Below, piece after piece: positions 1 through 10,636 of a DNA stretch of 64,000 nucleotides (its first letter is position 1; each line of letters opens with the position of its first letter). A model generated the notes under the pieces. It was not told the origin of the DNA. It searched no databases and saw only the letters and a program-made list of their open reading frames with translations. This DNA comes from Costus lasius. Lineage: Eukaryota; Streptophyta; Magnoliopsida; Zingiberales; Costaceae. The stretch is from positions 1,240,001 through 1,304,000 of the forward strand of contig JANVAS020000239.1 of assembly GCA_027563935.2 (NCBI GenBank). The letters are read 5' to 3'. The translations under genes and the position numbers were made by a program.

Positions 1-2813
1 GATTCATCAAAACGAATATTCCAGCTTCTTGATGCTTGCTTAAGTCCATAAATAGACTTCTTTAACTTGCATATTTTATGACGATCTGATGGATTAGTGA
101 AACCCTCAGGTTGTGTCATATACACATCCTCATCCAGATTTCCATTAAGGAAAGCTGTCTTCACATCCATCTGCCAGATCTCATAATCGTAATATGCAGC
201 TATCGCGAAAAGAATCCGAATAGACTTAAACATGGCTACAGGTGAGAAAGTTTCATCATAATCTATCCCGTAGATTTGTTTGAAACCTTTCGCAACTAGC
301 CTGCCTTTATAGGTAACTACGTTACCATCCATGTCAATCTTCTTCTTGAAGATCCATTTACAGCCTATAGGGATTACTCCCGGATGCGGATCAACCAAAT
401 CCCAGACTTGGTTATCTAACATGGAGTCCATTTCGGCTCGCATAGCATCAAGCCATCTAGCTGACTCCGGTCCACTGACCGCATCCGCATAAGTAAGGGG
501 TTCATTATTATCAATGATGTAGACTCCGTCATAGCGCTCAGGCTGTCGACGGATCCTTCCCGATCTTCGCGGTTCCTGTGATATCTGAGCCTCAGGTTGT
601 TCAGTAACCTGTTCTACCGGCTCAGGCTCATCCAACTGTGCTTGACTACTTTGTCCTTCCTCTGGATTCTCATCCAGCTTTATTTCTCTCCCACTGGCCT
701 CTTGCAGAAGAAACTCCTTCTCAAGAAATATGGCCGTCCGAGCAACAAACACCTTGTTCTCCTTGGGATCGTAGAAATAATAACCCTTAGTTTCCTTAGG
801 GTAACCGACAAAGATGCATTTCTCAGATCTGCTCTCCAGTTTCCCAGAGGCGAGCTTTTTGACATAAGCCTCGCAACCCCAGATCCTGATAAATGTCAAG
901 CTCGGCTGTTTCCCATACCATAACTCATATGGCGTCTTTAAAACGGCCTTGGATGGCACTCGGTTTAGTACCTTTGAAGCTGTTTCCAGTGCAAAACCCC
1001 AAAAGGAATATGGAAGAGTAGCCTGACTCATCATAGAACGAACCATATCAAGTAACGTTCTATTTCTCCTCTCGGACACACCATTCCATTGTGGTGTTCC
1101 TAGCGGAGTGAGCTGTGAGATAATCCCACACTCTTTTAGATAGTCAGTAAACGCATGACTCAAGTATTCTCCACCTCGATCAGAACGAAGTGCCTTGATA
1201 TTTCGGCCTAGCTGATTTTGTACTTCATTCTTGAACTCTTTGAACTTGTCAAAAGATTCACTTTTATGTCTCATCAGATAGACATAACCATACCTACTGA
1301 AATCATCAGTAAAGGTAATGAAGTACTGATAGCCACCTCTTGCATGTTTACTAAATGGCCCACACACATCACTGTGTATAAGGTCAAGTAAACCTGAAGC
1401 CCTTTGACCTTTGTTAAGAAAAGGTGACTTCGTCATTTTACCCATTAAACAAGCTTTGCATGTATCAATCTCCTCATAGGAGAATGATCCCAGCAGTCCA
1501 TGATCATGCAACCGCTTAATGCGCTTCTTGTTAATATGGCCTAAACGACTATGCCATAACAAGGTGCTGTCATCAGCATACTTGGCTTTCTTATTATCAA
1601 TGTTTTGTATAGAATATTCCATGTGCAACATGAATAACCCATTGTTAATTGAACCAGTTGCATAAACAATATTATCACAAGATAAAACACACTTTGAAAT
1701 ATTGCATTCAAAGGCAAATCCTTTCCTGACAAGAGCAGGAATAGAGATAATATTTTTAGTGATACTCGGTACAAAATAACAATTGTTTAATTCCAATACA
1801 ATGCCAGATGGTAAAGAAATGAAATAGTCTCCTACAGCAACAGCAGCAACCCGTGCCCCGTTTCCAACGCGTAGGTCTACCTCATGCTGTCCCACCTGTC
1901 TTCTTCTCTTGAGTTCCTGTACATTTGAACAAATGTGAACTCCACATGCAGTGTCCAACACCCATGAAATATAAGAAGATGAAACCATGACTTCCGTCAC
2001 GTAAATACCTGAGCCAGAAGCGATGCTTCCCCTCTTATCTCCTTGGAGCGCTTTATAGTCCTTTTTCCAGTGACCCAGCTGGCCACAGTGGAAACACCTG
2101 TTGTCCTTGGACCGCTTCACCTTCTGTTTCAGAGCCTTACTGTAGTTCTTGACAGGGGCCTTGCCCTTCTTCCCCTTCTTCTTGTTCCTGGAAGGAACCA
2201 TTAAGACAGAGGTCGAAGGCTTTCCCTTCAGAGTTTCCTCAGTAGTCAAGAGCATATTCAGCAGTTCTGCCGGAGTACAATCGATTTTGTTCATTTTAAA
2301 GTTAATGATGAACGCATCGAAAGAGGGCGGAAGAGACTGCAGAATGATGTCTACAGCAAGCTCCTGGTTAATGGTATGCCCCAGTTTCTCCAGAGCCTCC
2401 TTGTGCCCAATCATCTTGAGCACGTGAGCTCCCACTGGGCTCCCTTCAGCCAGTTTGCTCTGAAAGAAGAGCTTCGTTAGATTATAGCGTTCTGTCCTCG
2501 CCTGTGCAGCATACAGCATCTTGAGGTTCGCTATAATCTCTATAGCCGACATATCCTCATGCTGACGCTGCAGCGGTGGCGTCATAGACGCTAGCATCAG
2601 GCAAGCGACATCAATGCTATCATTGACGTGCTTTTCATAGGTTTCACGAACCGCCCTTGCGGCGTTCGCAGCGGGTTGAGGCGGCACAGCCGTCTCGAGG
2701 ACATACAGTTTCCTCTCTGCCTTAAGAACGATCTTAAGGTGTCCGAACCAGTCAGAGAAGTTCGGCCCAGCAAACTTCTCCCTTTCCAGTAGGGATCGCA
2801 CATTGAAGCTCAT
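1..2813 (-). CDS. Element A: Ty1/copia gag-pol polyprotein, partial (runs off left edge)
   Basis: The minus-strand frame opens at the ATG at 2813-2811 and stays open for about 937 codons to the window edge. Order read from the sequence: copia-type gag (UBN2-like), one zinc knuckle near 2057-2096, aspartic protease with a WVLDTACG core, GAG-pre-integrase with HHCC residues, integrase core with SDRGGEY and NGVSERRNR, a connecting region, and the first part of the reverse transcriptase up to SIYGLKQASRSWN. The YVDD box and RNase H lie left of the window. The encoded proteins would build a cytoplasmic virus-like particle, cut the polyprotein and integrate cDNA. One odd residue: the last Cys of the zinc knuckle is Tyr (codon 2057-2055), whereas J, D and G keep Cys. 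The frame is otherwise the best preserved copia frame here. Confidence 0.93.
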   Translation of the reverse strand, partial: MSFNVRSLLEREKFAGPNFSDWFGHLKIVLKAERKLYVLETAVPPQPAANAARAVRETYEKHVNDSIDVACLMLASMTPPLQRQHEDMSAIEIIANLKMLYAAQARTERYNLTKLFFQSKLAEGSPVGAHVLKMIGHKEALEKLGHTINQELAVDIILQSLPPSFDAFIINFKMNKIDCTPAELLNMLLTTEETLKGKPSTSVLMVPSRNKKKGKKGKAPVKNYSKALKQKVKRSKDNRCFHCGQLGHWKKDYKALQGDKRGSIASGSGIYVTEVMVSSSYISWVLDTACGVHICSNVQELKRRRQVGQHEVDLRVGNGARVAAVAVGDYFISLPSGIVLELNNCYFVPSITKNIISIPALVRKGFAFECNISKCVLSCDNIVYATGSINNGLFMLHMEYSIQNIDNKKAKYADDSTLLWHSRLGHINKKRIKRLHDHGLLGSFSYEEIDTCKACLMGKMTKSPFLNKGQRASGLLDLIHSDVCGPFSKHARGGYQYFITFTDDFSRYGYVYLMRHKSESFDKFKEFKNEVQNQLGRNIKALRSDRGGEYLSHAFTDYLKECGIISQLTPLGTPQWNGVSERRNRTLLDMVRSMMSQATLPYSFWGFALETASKVLNRVPSKAVLKTPYELWYGKQPSLTFIRIWGCEAYVKKLASGKLESRSEKCIFVGYPKETKGYYFYDPKENKVFVARTAIFLEKEFLLQEASGREIKLDENPEEGQSSQAQLDEPEPVEQVTEQPEAQISQEPRRSGRIRRQPERYDGVYIIDNNEPLTYADAVSGPESARWLDAMRAEMDSMLDNQVWDLVDPHPGVIPIGCKWIFKKKIDMDGNVVTYKGRLVAKGFKQIYGIDYDETFSPVAMFKSIRILFAIAAYYDYEIWQMDVKTAFLNGNLDEDVYMTQPEGFTNPSDRHKICKLKKSIYGLKQASRSWNIRFDE

Positions 2814-4594
2814 GGTGTTCGTTGCTGCAGGAATCTACAACAATGCAAGAACAGCAAGGTCAGTATCAATGTCTAGAATCAATCCAGGACTTAAGAAAGA
2901 TTCTTTTCTCACTATTTTAGCTGACTATAAAATCCATTAAAACAGTCCGAAAGAGTAACACTCTTTTAGTGAGATGGGATCCAGATTTCATACTTGGTCT
3001 CCGCGTCCTGCTCAGGCGAGATAAGATGCACAGAGAGTACAAGCACTAATCTCTGGTAGGCAGTCCCTGCCAATCGCCAACCCGTGCGATTCCCCTTCAC
3101 CTGGGCAATCCAGCAGACTGTGCCAACTGAGTTGGTACAACACAGTCTCTGATCCCACAGATGGCTGCCTCCATGTGCTACCATATGCGCCACATATGTA
3201 GCCTACATGGTCAAGCTGACCCGACCTACTCCCTGGACCACCACGTGCTATGCTGAGCAACGAGAAGCGATAAATCCCTTCTCTGTAACACGCAGGTGAA
3301 ATCACACACCGTCTGAAGATAGATGGACGTGCCCACTGAGTGGGTACAACACGGCTCCAACGATAATCAGAACAGTGAGGTTTCGCGCCAGAAGGCTTAC
3401 GAGCTTGATATGTTAGCGTTGGATTTTAACGGTCCTTTTATCTTCATAACTATCATGCAAACCCTATGGTGATAGCAGAAGATAACTAAACATGCAATTC
3501 TAATTATAAGCAATAAGTAGAAAGCATGCTGATCTTTTGTGGTAAAAGCCCATGAACCCTAAGTAAGACCTTAATTTTACTTAAGTCTTCACTTGAGCTC
3601 TTTAAGGGTCCTTTTATATCTGATCTGGCCCAACCCAGGGCCCTAGCGCCAAATGCAGCTCAGGTGCGCCACCAGCTGCATGAGCCTCATCGCCATGTGT
3701 GCATAGAATTCTTGTCTGATTAAAATACATTTTAATCTATCTAGACAAGATTGACTCGCAGGTCAATTACATGTTATAAATTAAAACAATGTGATTCGCA
3801 GATCACAAATGAATATTAATTTATAATTAACCAGGCACGCAGGCCCCAGCACAGCACACATTTGGGCAACCCACATAAGATTAAATAAACAAGCATCATG
3901 GCATCATTCAATCAATCATGTGATCCATAGACAAAATAAAAATTTTGAAATCCCATTGGAATCAATTTTACTTGTCTTATGTGCCCTACAACCTTACAAC
4001 GGTCCATTGATAGGGATCCACTCATCAATCTAGTTAGATCCATGCCCTTGCATGCACCAAGTCCTAACTGACTCGATTTGACCTAATGGTCAACCATGCA
4101 TGCGCCAAGGGCTGAACAACCTTCAAGAGTTCTGGCAAGCGGGTGTGACCCCGGGCTTAACTCAAGAGTGTTCATTGGTTGTCTCAACCAGACCTCGCTA
4201 CACGCCTGTGATGCAATCGACCTATAGCCACCTCGTGCTTGCGCACAGGTGCCATCTGGTCGATCCATCTAGGCTGTCAGATGGTCTGATCAGACTAGTT
4301 TGATCTAACCTGGAGGATGCTTTCAACCCCATCAACCCGTCTAACGGTTTATTGTAGGTGCGGCTTAGATCTAATATGCAAGTCGCGCATGTCATTTAGG
4401 GTTTTCGAAAAACAACTACAACAACATGATAGAAGCGCAACCAACATACATGCGCCAATATAACTCTCATACATGCGCAACATGAACATACTATCAACTA
4501 GTATAATCGCATGAAGAGAAAACATAGATCTAAGCATCATACATATATGGATCACAAAACATACATAGCAATCATATGATTCATATAAGATCTT
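2814..4594 (-). other. Element A: untranslated leader between PBS and gag
   Basis: About 1.8 kb between the primer binding site and gag of element A. It has no convincing reading frame. It aligns by eye with the leaders of J, D and G, including shared blocks near 3040-3330 and 3600-3860. It contains the conserved 66-nt branched structure annotated separately. Confidence 0.8.
2908..2973 (-). promoter_or_regulatory. Conserved branched RNA structure in copia leader (element A copy)
   Basis: Read on the minus strand: outer stem CTCACT/AGTGAG (2973-2968 with 2913-2908), hairpin 1 AAAGAGT-GTT-ACTCTTT (2966-2950), then hairpin 2 GACT/AGTC with a longer loop. The same architecture occurs in C, D, G and J with compensating changes. 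Function is unknown; a packaging, dimerisation or translation signal is an inference. Confidence 0.55.
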
Positions 4595-4608
4595 GGCTTT
4601 GATACCAA
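4595..4608 (-). other. Element A: primer binding site (initiator tRNA-Met)
   Basis: Minus strand reads TTGGTATCAAAGCC directly inside the LTR end, matching the 3' end of plant initiator tRNA-Met with one A for G change. Confidence 0.8.
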
Positions 4609-4609
4609 T

Positions 4610-6333
4610 TGAAGAGTCCCCTTCAAGGGGGAGTGCAAGCGGATAAAACCCCTTTCAAGAAGGGGGGCCGAAACCCTAAATAAAGGGGGCGCATGCATGT
4701 TTGCTAGGGTTTCAACAACATAATCGTTTATATGCTCATATGATCAACTTTGATGGATTAATTAGATCAAGAAGGAGATCATACCAATGCCATAGGGTTG
4801 AATGTCGGCTTGGAAGAAGAGAGCAACTTAGATCTCCTCCAAAAGTTCACACACAAGATGAAGATTGCTTACTTCCTTGGCGTCCCTTGTGCTAGCAAGG
4901 CACCCAAGCTTGCTTGTCGAATGGAAGGAGATGATGAAAAATCTCTCTTGGCCGATCCTTCTTCTCGTCAACTTACACCACCCAAGAATGTGTGTGTCGT
5001 CGAGAGCCAAAGGGGAGATGAGCGTTAGAGAAGCCTTGTGATCGAATGTGGAGACATTCATCACTTTGCAAAACCGAAATGCCAAAATTGGCAAGTCTTG
5101 AATACATGCGTTATTCGTTCACATGAAGTGAACCAAACGCATATCTCTTCTCTCAAATGAACCAAGCGCTCACATATGAGCCGGTTCAATGCAGTTGGTC
5201 CAATGACCAAACCAAATCAGCCCAAGAATTGGTCCAGACCAAAATAAACCCTAAGGTTCAAAATCTGACCGTTCATCTTTTGATGCCCTTGATTTCATCG
5301 ATCTAGCATCCACACTCTCGATCGAAGCTTACCGATCTCAAGCCCTAATCAATCAAACATGATCAGACTGGATCTCACTTACAATCAGAGTTTAAACTCC
5401 TTTAAACTGAATCAAAACAATCCAGTCCACACGATCTGACTCAAGTAAGCCATATCACCAAATTGTGCGACCCTAAGGGTTTCCTTTAAATGTCGGTAAC
5501 GATAACTCACGTTATCACAATCAGTGAGGGGTATCTAGCAACACATCACTGTCTCCCGATATAAAGGAAAGAGTCTTCCAAGACTACACCCAAACCACAG
5601 CACAAGTGTGAATCCACTTCACAAGGCATACATGTATCCTTTGCCACTGGATGTTCTTATTGGACAAGCATGTCAAGCTTGTAACTCCAATACGATGAGC
5701 ATGATTAGATCAGATGATCATAGTCATCTGGGTATGGCCATACACTTTCTCAATCATCTCATCCAAGGGGGCCCTTTTAGAACATCACACTCCTTGAACA
5801 AGGAGACGGCAATCCTATGTCTATCACTAGTGTCCTAACCTGACTCATGATCATTATCCAAGATAGTTTATAACCATTATCTTTCAAATGATATTGAACT
5901 ACCTCAAAACAATGACAATCATCATTTAGAAACACAAGTGATCTCAAGTCAAAGGACATGTGCCACTTGTAGCATACAAGGATTATTCACATTGTGACAA
6001 GCAATTGAATATCTTAGTAGGGTCTGTCCAGTACATCCAATGTACCCATGAGTCTACATCTTATTCCATGCTCGAAGCATCCTATAAGATTAGAACACAT
6101 GTTAGTCTCAATCATATCAAGGTTGTCTCATGTTCACCAAGATATCTCGACTAAGGACTTAACTGTCAGCCTAGCTGAACAGCTTTGAGACATTATTCAG
6201 TAGTACACTTATTACAGCAGACAAGGTAACAAACTGAATAACAACCATGCCTTTATAAACACAAGAGTTTATTACATGATACTGATACAATCCCAAAGGC
6301 CTCAAACATTAGCCTTAAGGGCATACCCCAACA
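4610..6333 (-). mobile_element. Element A: 5' LTR (Ty1/copia)
   Basis: A 1724-bp LTR on the minus strand, starting TGTTGGGGTATGCC at 6333 and ending in CA at 4610, next to the PBS. It aligns over its length with the LTRs of J, H and D. The 5 bp outside it (AGATA, 6334-6338) are the predicted target duplication; the other copy lies left of the window. It lies inside the 3' LTR of element B. Confidence 0.9.
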
Positions 6334-6373
6334 AGATAGACCAACAACGGCTCCAAGGGCATAAACACTAACA
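6334..6373 (-). mobile_element. Element B: first 40 bp of the 3' LTR, cut by element A
   Basis: Minus strand begins TGTTAGTGTTTATGCCC at 6373, directly after a polypurine tract, and stops where the LTR of A starts. The start resembles the LTRs of C and I, so B belongs to that subfamily. The rest of the LTR should lie beyond A, left of the window. Confidence 0.72.
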
Positions 6374-6390
6374 ATCTCCCACTTGCACTT
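6374..6390 (-). other. Element B: polypurine tract
   Basis: Minus strand reads AAGTGCAAGTGGGAGAT immediately before the LTR start; the same tract precedes the 3' LTRs of D and H. It primes plus-strand DNA synthesis in this family. Confidence 0.75.
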
Positions 6391-8551
6391 GGACTAAGTT
6401 GTTGATAAATCTCAACCTCATGTCCCTCGTATGACCATCATGCTTTAGCGGCACCAAAGCCTTGGCCAGTGGGTCTGCTTATCTGGACATCACCTTTGTC
6501 AATGATCTCTCTAATTAGGTGAAATCTCCTGAGTATGTGTTTGGATTTTTGATGAGATCGTGGTTCCTTCGCCTGTGCAATCATACCTGTCACATTTGAG
6601 ATCGATCGGATCCACGGCAGTTGGAACCACCTGAAGTTCTGAAATGAACTTCATTATCTAAACAGCTTCTTTGGCTGCCTCAGAAGCGGCAACATACTCA
6701 GCCTCAGTCGTTGAATCAGCTATGGTGGACTGCTTGAAACTTTTCTAGCATATAATGCCACCATTCATCTTGAACACATAGCTGGCCTACGATCTAAAGT
6801 CATCAGGGTCTGACCAGAACAATGCATCAATGTAGCCCTAAACACTAAGCTCTTCCTGTCCCCCAAAGACCAAGAACAAATCCTTAGTTCTTCTCAGATA
6901 CTTCAGAATGTTCTTTACAGCAACCCAGTGCTGCAAACCTGGATTGGATATCGTTTTCGATGAGTAGTATGTCATCGACATACAATACCGGAAATGTCAC
7001 CAAACCCCCATTGAATTTTCTTTATGCACATGCGTCATCTTCGCTTTTGATAAAGCTGTAATCTCTTACTGCCTCATTAAAATGAAGATTTCAACTTTGA
7101 GATGCTTGCTTTAATCCATAAATGGATCTTTTTAGCCTACAGACCTTATTCGCCTTTGTAGGATGGATGAAGCCATCAGGATGTGTCATATACACATCCT
7201 CTGTCAACTTCCCATTAAGGAACGCTATCTTTACATCTATCTGCCATATCTCATAATCGTGATATGCAGCTATAGCAAGCAGGATTATAATGGATTTGAT
7301 CATGGCAACTGGCGAGAAGGTTTCATTATAGTCTACCCCGTGGACCTGTCTAAATTCTTTAGCGATAAGTCTACCCTTATAGGTAATCGTGTTGCCATCC
7401 ATGTCAGTCTTCCTCTTGAAGACCCATTTACATCCTATGGATTTTACCCCATATGGTAGCTCAACCAATTCTCAGACTTGGTTAGCCGACATGGAATCCA
7501 TCTCAGATCTCAAGGTCTCGATCCATCTCTCAGTGTTTGGTCCAACAACTGCCTCATCATAGGTCCTGGGTTCATCCTCAATGATGAAGATCCCAACGTG
7601 CTGGGTTGGCAGCGACCCATACCGCTCAGGTGCACGACGAATCCTCCAAGACCTACGTAGGATCTGTGCCTGAGCCTCCAGTTGCCCAACAACCCGTGCA
7701 AGTGGCTTAGGTTCCATCTCAGTGTCTTGTGGCTATCTCAAGTGCATGGCCCTAGAACGAGTGTGGTAGAGTTGCATGACTCATCATAGATCGAACCATA
7801 TATAACAAAGTTTGATTTCTCCTCTCAGACACACCATTCCATTGAGGTATTCCAAGAGGAGTGAGTTGGGATAGAATCCCACACTCTCTAAGATAGTCAA
7901 GTACTCTCCACCATGATTTGATCAAAGAGTCATAATAGATCTTCCTACCTAGTTCTCTACTTCATGTTTGAACTGCTTAAATTTCTCATAGGATTCGGAC
8001 TTATGTCTCATAAAATAGACATAACCATATCTACTAAAGTTATCAGTAAATGTGATGAAGTAGTTATACCCTCCTATAGCTTATTTACTAAATGGCCCAC
8101 ATACATCACTATGTATGAGATCCAATAAACCTCCTACCCTCTAACATATCTTGGTGAAGGGGGCTTTTGTTATATTCCCTAATAAACAAGGCTCACAGGA
8201 CCCCTCCAAGGAGGTTGAATCTAACAATCCATTTGTATGGAGTTGTTGAATGTGATTCTTGTTTATATGGGGTAATCGATAATGCCAAAGGTACACACCA
8301 ACTAAACCACTCAGTTTGTAACTTTAATGATTTATGTTACAAATAGAGTTATCTATGTCCAAGACATATAATCTATTGCATAAAGTACCCTTCCCATAAA
8401 ACACATTTGCAAATGAAAAAGAATAAGAGTCCTCTTTTATTTCAAATTTAAATCCATTCCTTGCCAAACAAGGAATAGATATAATGTTTTGGTAAGAGAG
8501 GGTACATAATAGCAATGATTTAACTCTAGTTGAAGTCCAGAAGGCAAGGAG
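6391..8551 (-). pseudogene. Element B: decayed Ty1/copia pol (pre-integrase to RNase H)
   Basis: From high to low coordinates the minus strand encodes remnants of GAG-pre-integrase (about 8551-8200), integrase core (about 8150-7780), connecting region (7717-7472), reverse transcriptase (7468-7091 is the longest open piece, with GCKWVFKRK, FSPVAMIKSI and SIYGLKQAS) and RNase H (about 6900-6400). A YVDD box is visible near 6970-6985 but out of register with the longer piece. Stops, frameshifts and deletions are spread throughout; the integrase C-terminal part near 7740-7770 and part of RT near 6950 are missing compared with A and D. It is the most decayed copy and the outermost layer of the nest. 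At 8552 it is interrupted by C, so gag should lie right of the window. Confidence 0.85.
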
Positions 8552-9495
8552 TGTTGGTGTATATGCCCTTGGACCCATTGTTAGTCCATCTTGTACTACT
8601 TGACGTTGATATTTAATATATATTGTACTGGCATTGTTGTTATTATGCTGTGTTTACATCTGCGATTATGTACATGGATAATAATGTCCCTGGAGAAAGA
8701 TTGTATCTGTGCTCAAACGGTGTGTCCCCGGTCGAATACCTGAGTGGATAAGGGACAGCTCTGGTACATGTGAGACTAGTATATGGGCTGGTTACGCATG
8801 GGGTGCTAACGCAGGCATATAGGTATATCAGTGGTGGATATACTGGACCGACCGGCTGTGAGGCTTTAACTTGGTGTCATGAGTTAAGCTCACAAGTGAC
8901 ATAAGATGCATTGATCTCTTGACTTGAGGTCATTGACTCTTCTATATGGTTAGGGACATGCTTTGATACAACCTAACGACTCGCCGTAGCAGGGAAGCTT
9001 GATATCCACGGGCCAGACATAGGATTTGCCCCTTCCTGCGGGAAGCTTGATATCCACGGGCCCCCCCCCCCCTATGGTTGTATGACTGAGAGTGTATGAC
9101 CATACCCAAGTGAAAGCCTGATCTAGTCATGACTATGAGATTGGGTGAAAACAAAGTGGTGACTCACTTTGTCCAATCGGATATCAGTTTGGCAAAGAGA
9201 CTGTAATGCATCGATTTCTTGTTGCGATGATGGGGATGTCGATACTGATATCCATTCCAATGACTTGTGTAGCAGCGATGCACTGCTAGGTGCCAATCAC
9301 TGCTTGTGATGATTGGGTTCATCACTGCCAACGTCTGAGGAACCTACAGGGTTGCACAACTTGAAACTCGGGTTCTCGTATTGATCTGGTAGCCTATTGA
9401 TTGAGTTATTGGATAACTCAGATCTGTTTGGGAGAATCCATCAACACCACTGTGCTAGAAGAGATAAAAAGGAATCAATTGGAGCTAACTTGTTT

Positions 9496-9597
9496 TTGGG
9501 CCTAGTAGGTCAAATGGGCCCAATGGGCCCAATAGACCAAGTTGGGCTAATAGGCCAAATGGGCTCAATAAGCCATTTGGGCGAATGGGCCAAATGG
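9496..9597 (+). repeat. GGGC-rich minisatellite in LTR C
   Basis: About 100 bp of imperfect short units of the type CAAATGGGCC or CAATGGGCC in direct array, in the U3 part of LTR C. Read directly; unit boundaries are approximate. Confidence 0.7.
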
Positions 9598-9827
9598 AAT
9601 GGCGCAAGCTACTTGGAGTGAACTTGGCACATTTCCTTGAGGTGGACAAATCCAAGTTGGACATCTTCTTAAGGTGAGTAGCTTGGAGCTTCTCACTTGG
9701 AGTGGGTGAATGTACTTGGGCGCATGGCACTTGGAGTTGGCGAAATGGGTGTTACCTCTTGAAGAGGTGTGTCTCTTCATGAAGATGTGTGGCTCTTCAC
9801 TAGTGAAGAGGTGTACCTATTCATGGG

Positions 9828-9835
9828 TATATAAA
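9828..9835 (+). promoter_or_regulatory. TATA box, first copy, LTR C
   Basis: TATATAAA lies 18 bp after the perfect palindrome CTCTTCACTAGTGAAGAG (9793-9810) and before a pyrimidine-rich stretch, as in plant core promoters. Transcription start not determined. Confidence 0.6.
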
Positions 9836-10058
9836 CCCCCTTCCTCCCCCCTCGTCGTAACTCTTGAACTCTTGCCACAAATCCAAGTTGGAGATCTTCT
9901 TAAGGTGAGAAGCTTGGAGCTTCTCACTTGGAGTGGGTGAATGTACTTGGGCGCATGGCACTTGGAGTGGGCGAAATGGGTTTTACCTCTTGAAGAGGTG
10001 TGTCTCTTCATGAAGAGGTGTGGCTCTTCACTAGTGAAGAGGTGCACCTATTCATGGG

Positions 10059-10066
10059 TATATAAA
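10059..10066 (+). promoter_or_regulatory. TATA box, second copy, LTR C
   Basis: Same TATATAAA 231 bp downstream, with the same palindrome at 10024-10041 and the same downstream pyrimidine-rich block. Confidence 0.6.
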
Positions 10067-10623
10067 CCCCCTTCCTTCCCCCTCGTCTTAACTCTTGAAC
10101 TCTTGCCCCTTTTGTCCCCTTGTCGCCACTCCTAGAAAGAGAAAGAGGGATGTTCGCCCATTGCCTCTCCTCTTCCCTTTAGTGAGTTCGGAACTTTGGA
10201 AGTTCCTTGGCGCCCTCCTCTCCAAAGTTGGACTTTGGCTTCGGTTGATTCCGGTTCGGATCTTGGTGGAGTGCTTCAAGAGTTGGACTCCGACGAAGCT
10301 CCATCTCCTCTCCTTGGCATCTCCTCTGGAGTTGGCGCAAGTGATTGAGGAAGTCTCCCAAAGGCGTGGATCTTCTTCCCGAGGCTAGCACCGGGCGTGG
10401 AAGAAGAGGATTCAAGGTTCGGCTGTGTGTGAGACTGCAGAGGGCGGACATTTGGGCGACTGCATCACATCACTTAATTTGCATCAAGGTATCATCTCCT
10501 ACTCACCGTGTCAATCTCCTCGCAAGACTCGATCTTCTTGGTTTTTGGGACTGGCCTGTTTCGGCGATTGCTTCTACTGTGCTTGTCTGTAAAAATTTTA
10601 AAATCCCCGGGGTTTCCCAACAG

Positions 10624-10636
10624 TGGTATCAAAGCC
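10624..10636 (+). other. Element C: primer binding site (initiator tRNA-Met)
   Basis: TGGTATCAAAGCC one base after the CA end of the LTR. Confidence 0.8.

Larger units (their letters stand above)
9645..10107 (+). repeat. 231-bp tandem duplication containing the LTR C promoter
   Basis: Two head-to-tail copies (about 9645-9876 and 9876-10107) share the AATCCAAGTTGG start, the CTTCTTAAGGTGAG block, an 18-bp palindrome, the TATA box and the CTCTTGAACTCTTGCC end. They differ at only a few positions, so the duplication is recent relative to the age of the element. Confidence 0.88.
8552..10622 (+). mobile_element. Element C: 5' LTR (Ty1/copia), 2071 bp
   Basis: Starts TGTTGGTGTATATGCCC and ends CCCAACA just before a tRNA-Met PBS. 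It aligns with LTR I at 62669-64000 in its first part. The 5 bp before it (AGGAG, 8547-8551) are the presumed target site in B. The LTR contains a GGGCC-rich minisatellite, a 12-base C run (9061-9072) flanked by a short direct duplication (8993-9013 and 9039-9060), and a 231-bp tandem duplication carrying the TATA box. No gene is seen; small frames in it follow the tandem repeat. Confidence 0.88.

Noticed and set aside
4826..5094. Overlapping 64-88 codon frames on both strands in LTR A
   Set aside because: They lie inside an LTR, are not kept in the other LTR copies and show no domain.
5930..5950. Host gene exons between elements
   Set aside because: Every interval could be assigned to an LTR, leader or coding part of A to M; no host exon remained.
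9485..10451. Several frames of 60-97 codons in LTR C on both strands
   Set aside because: They repeat because of the 231-bp tandem duplication; low-complexity translation with no domain.
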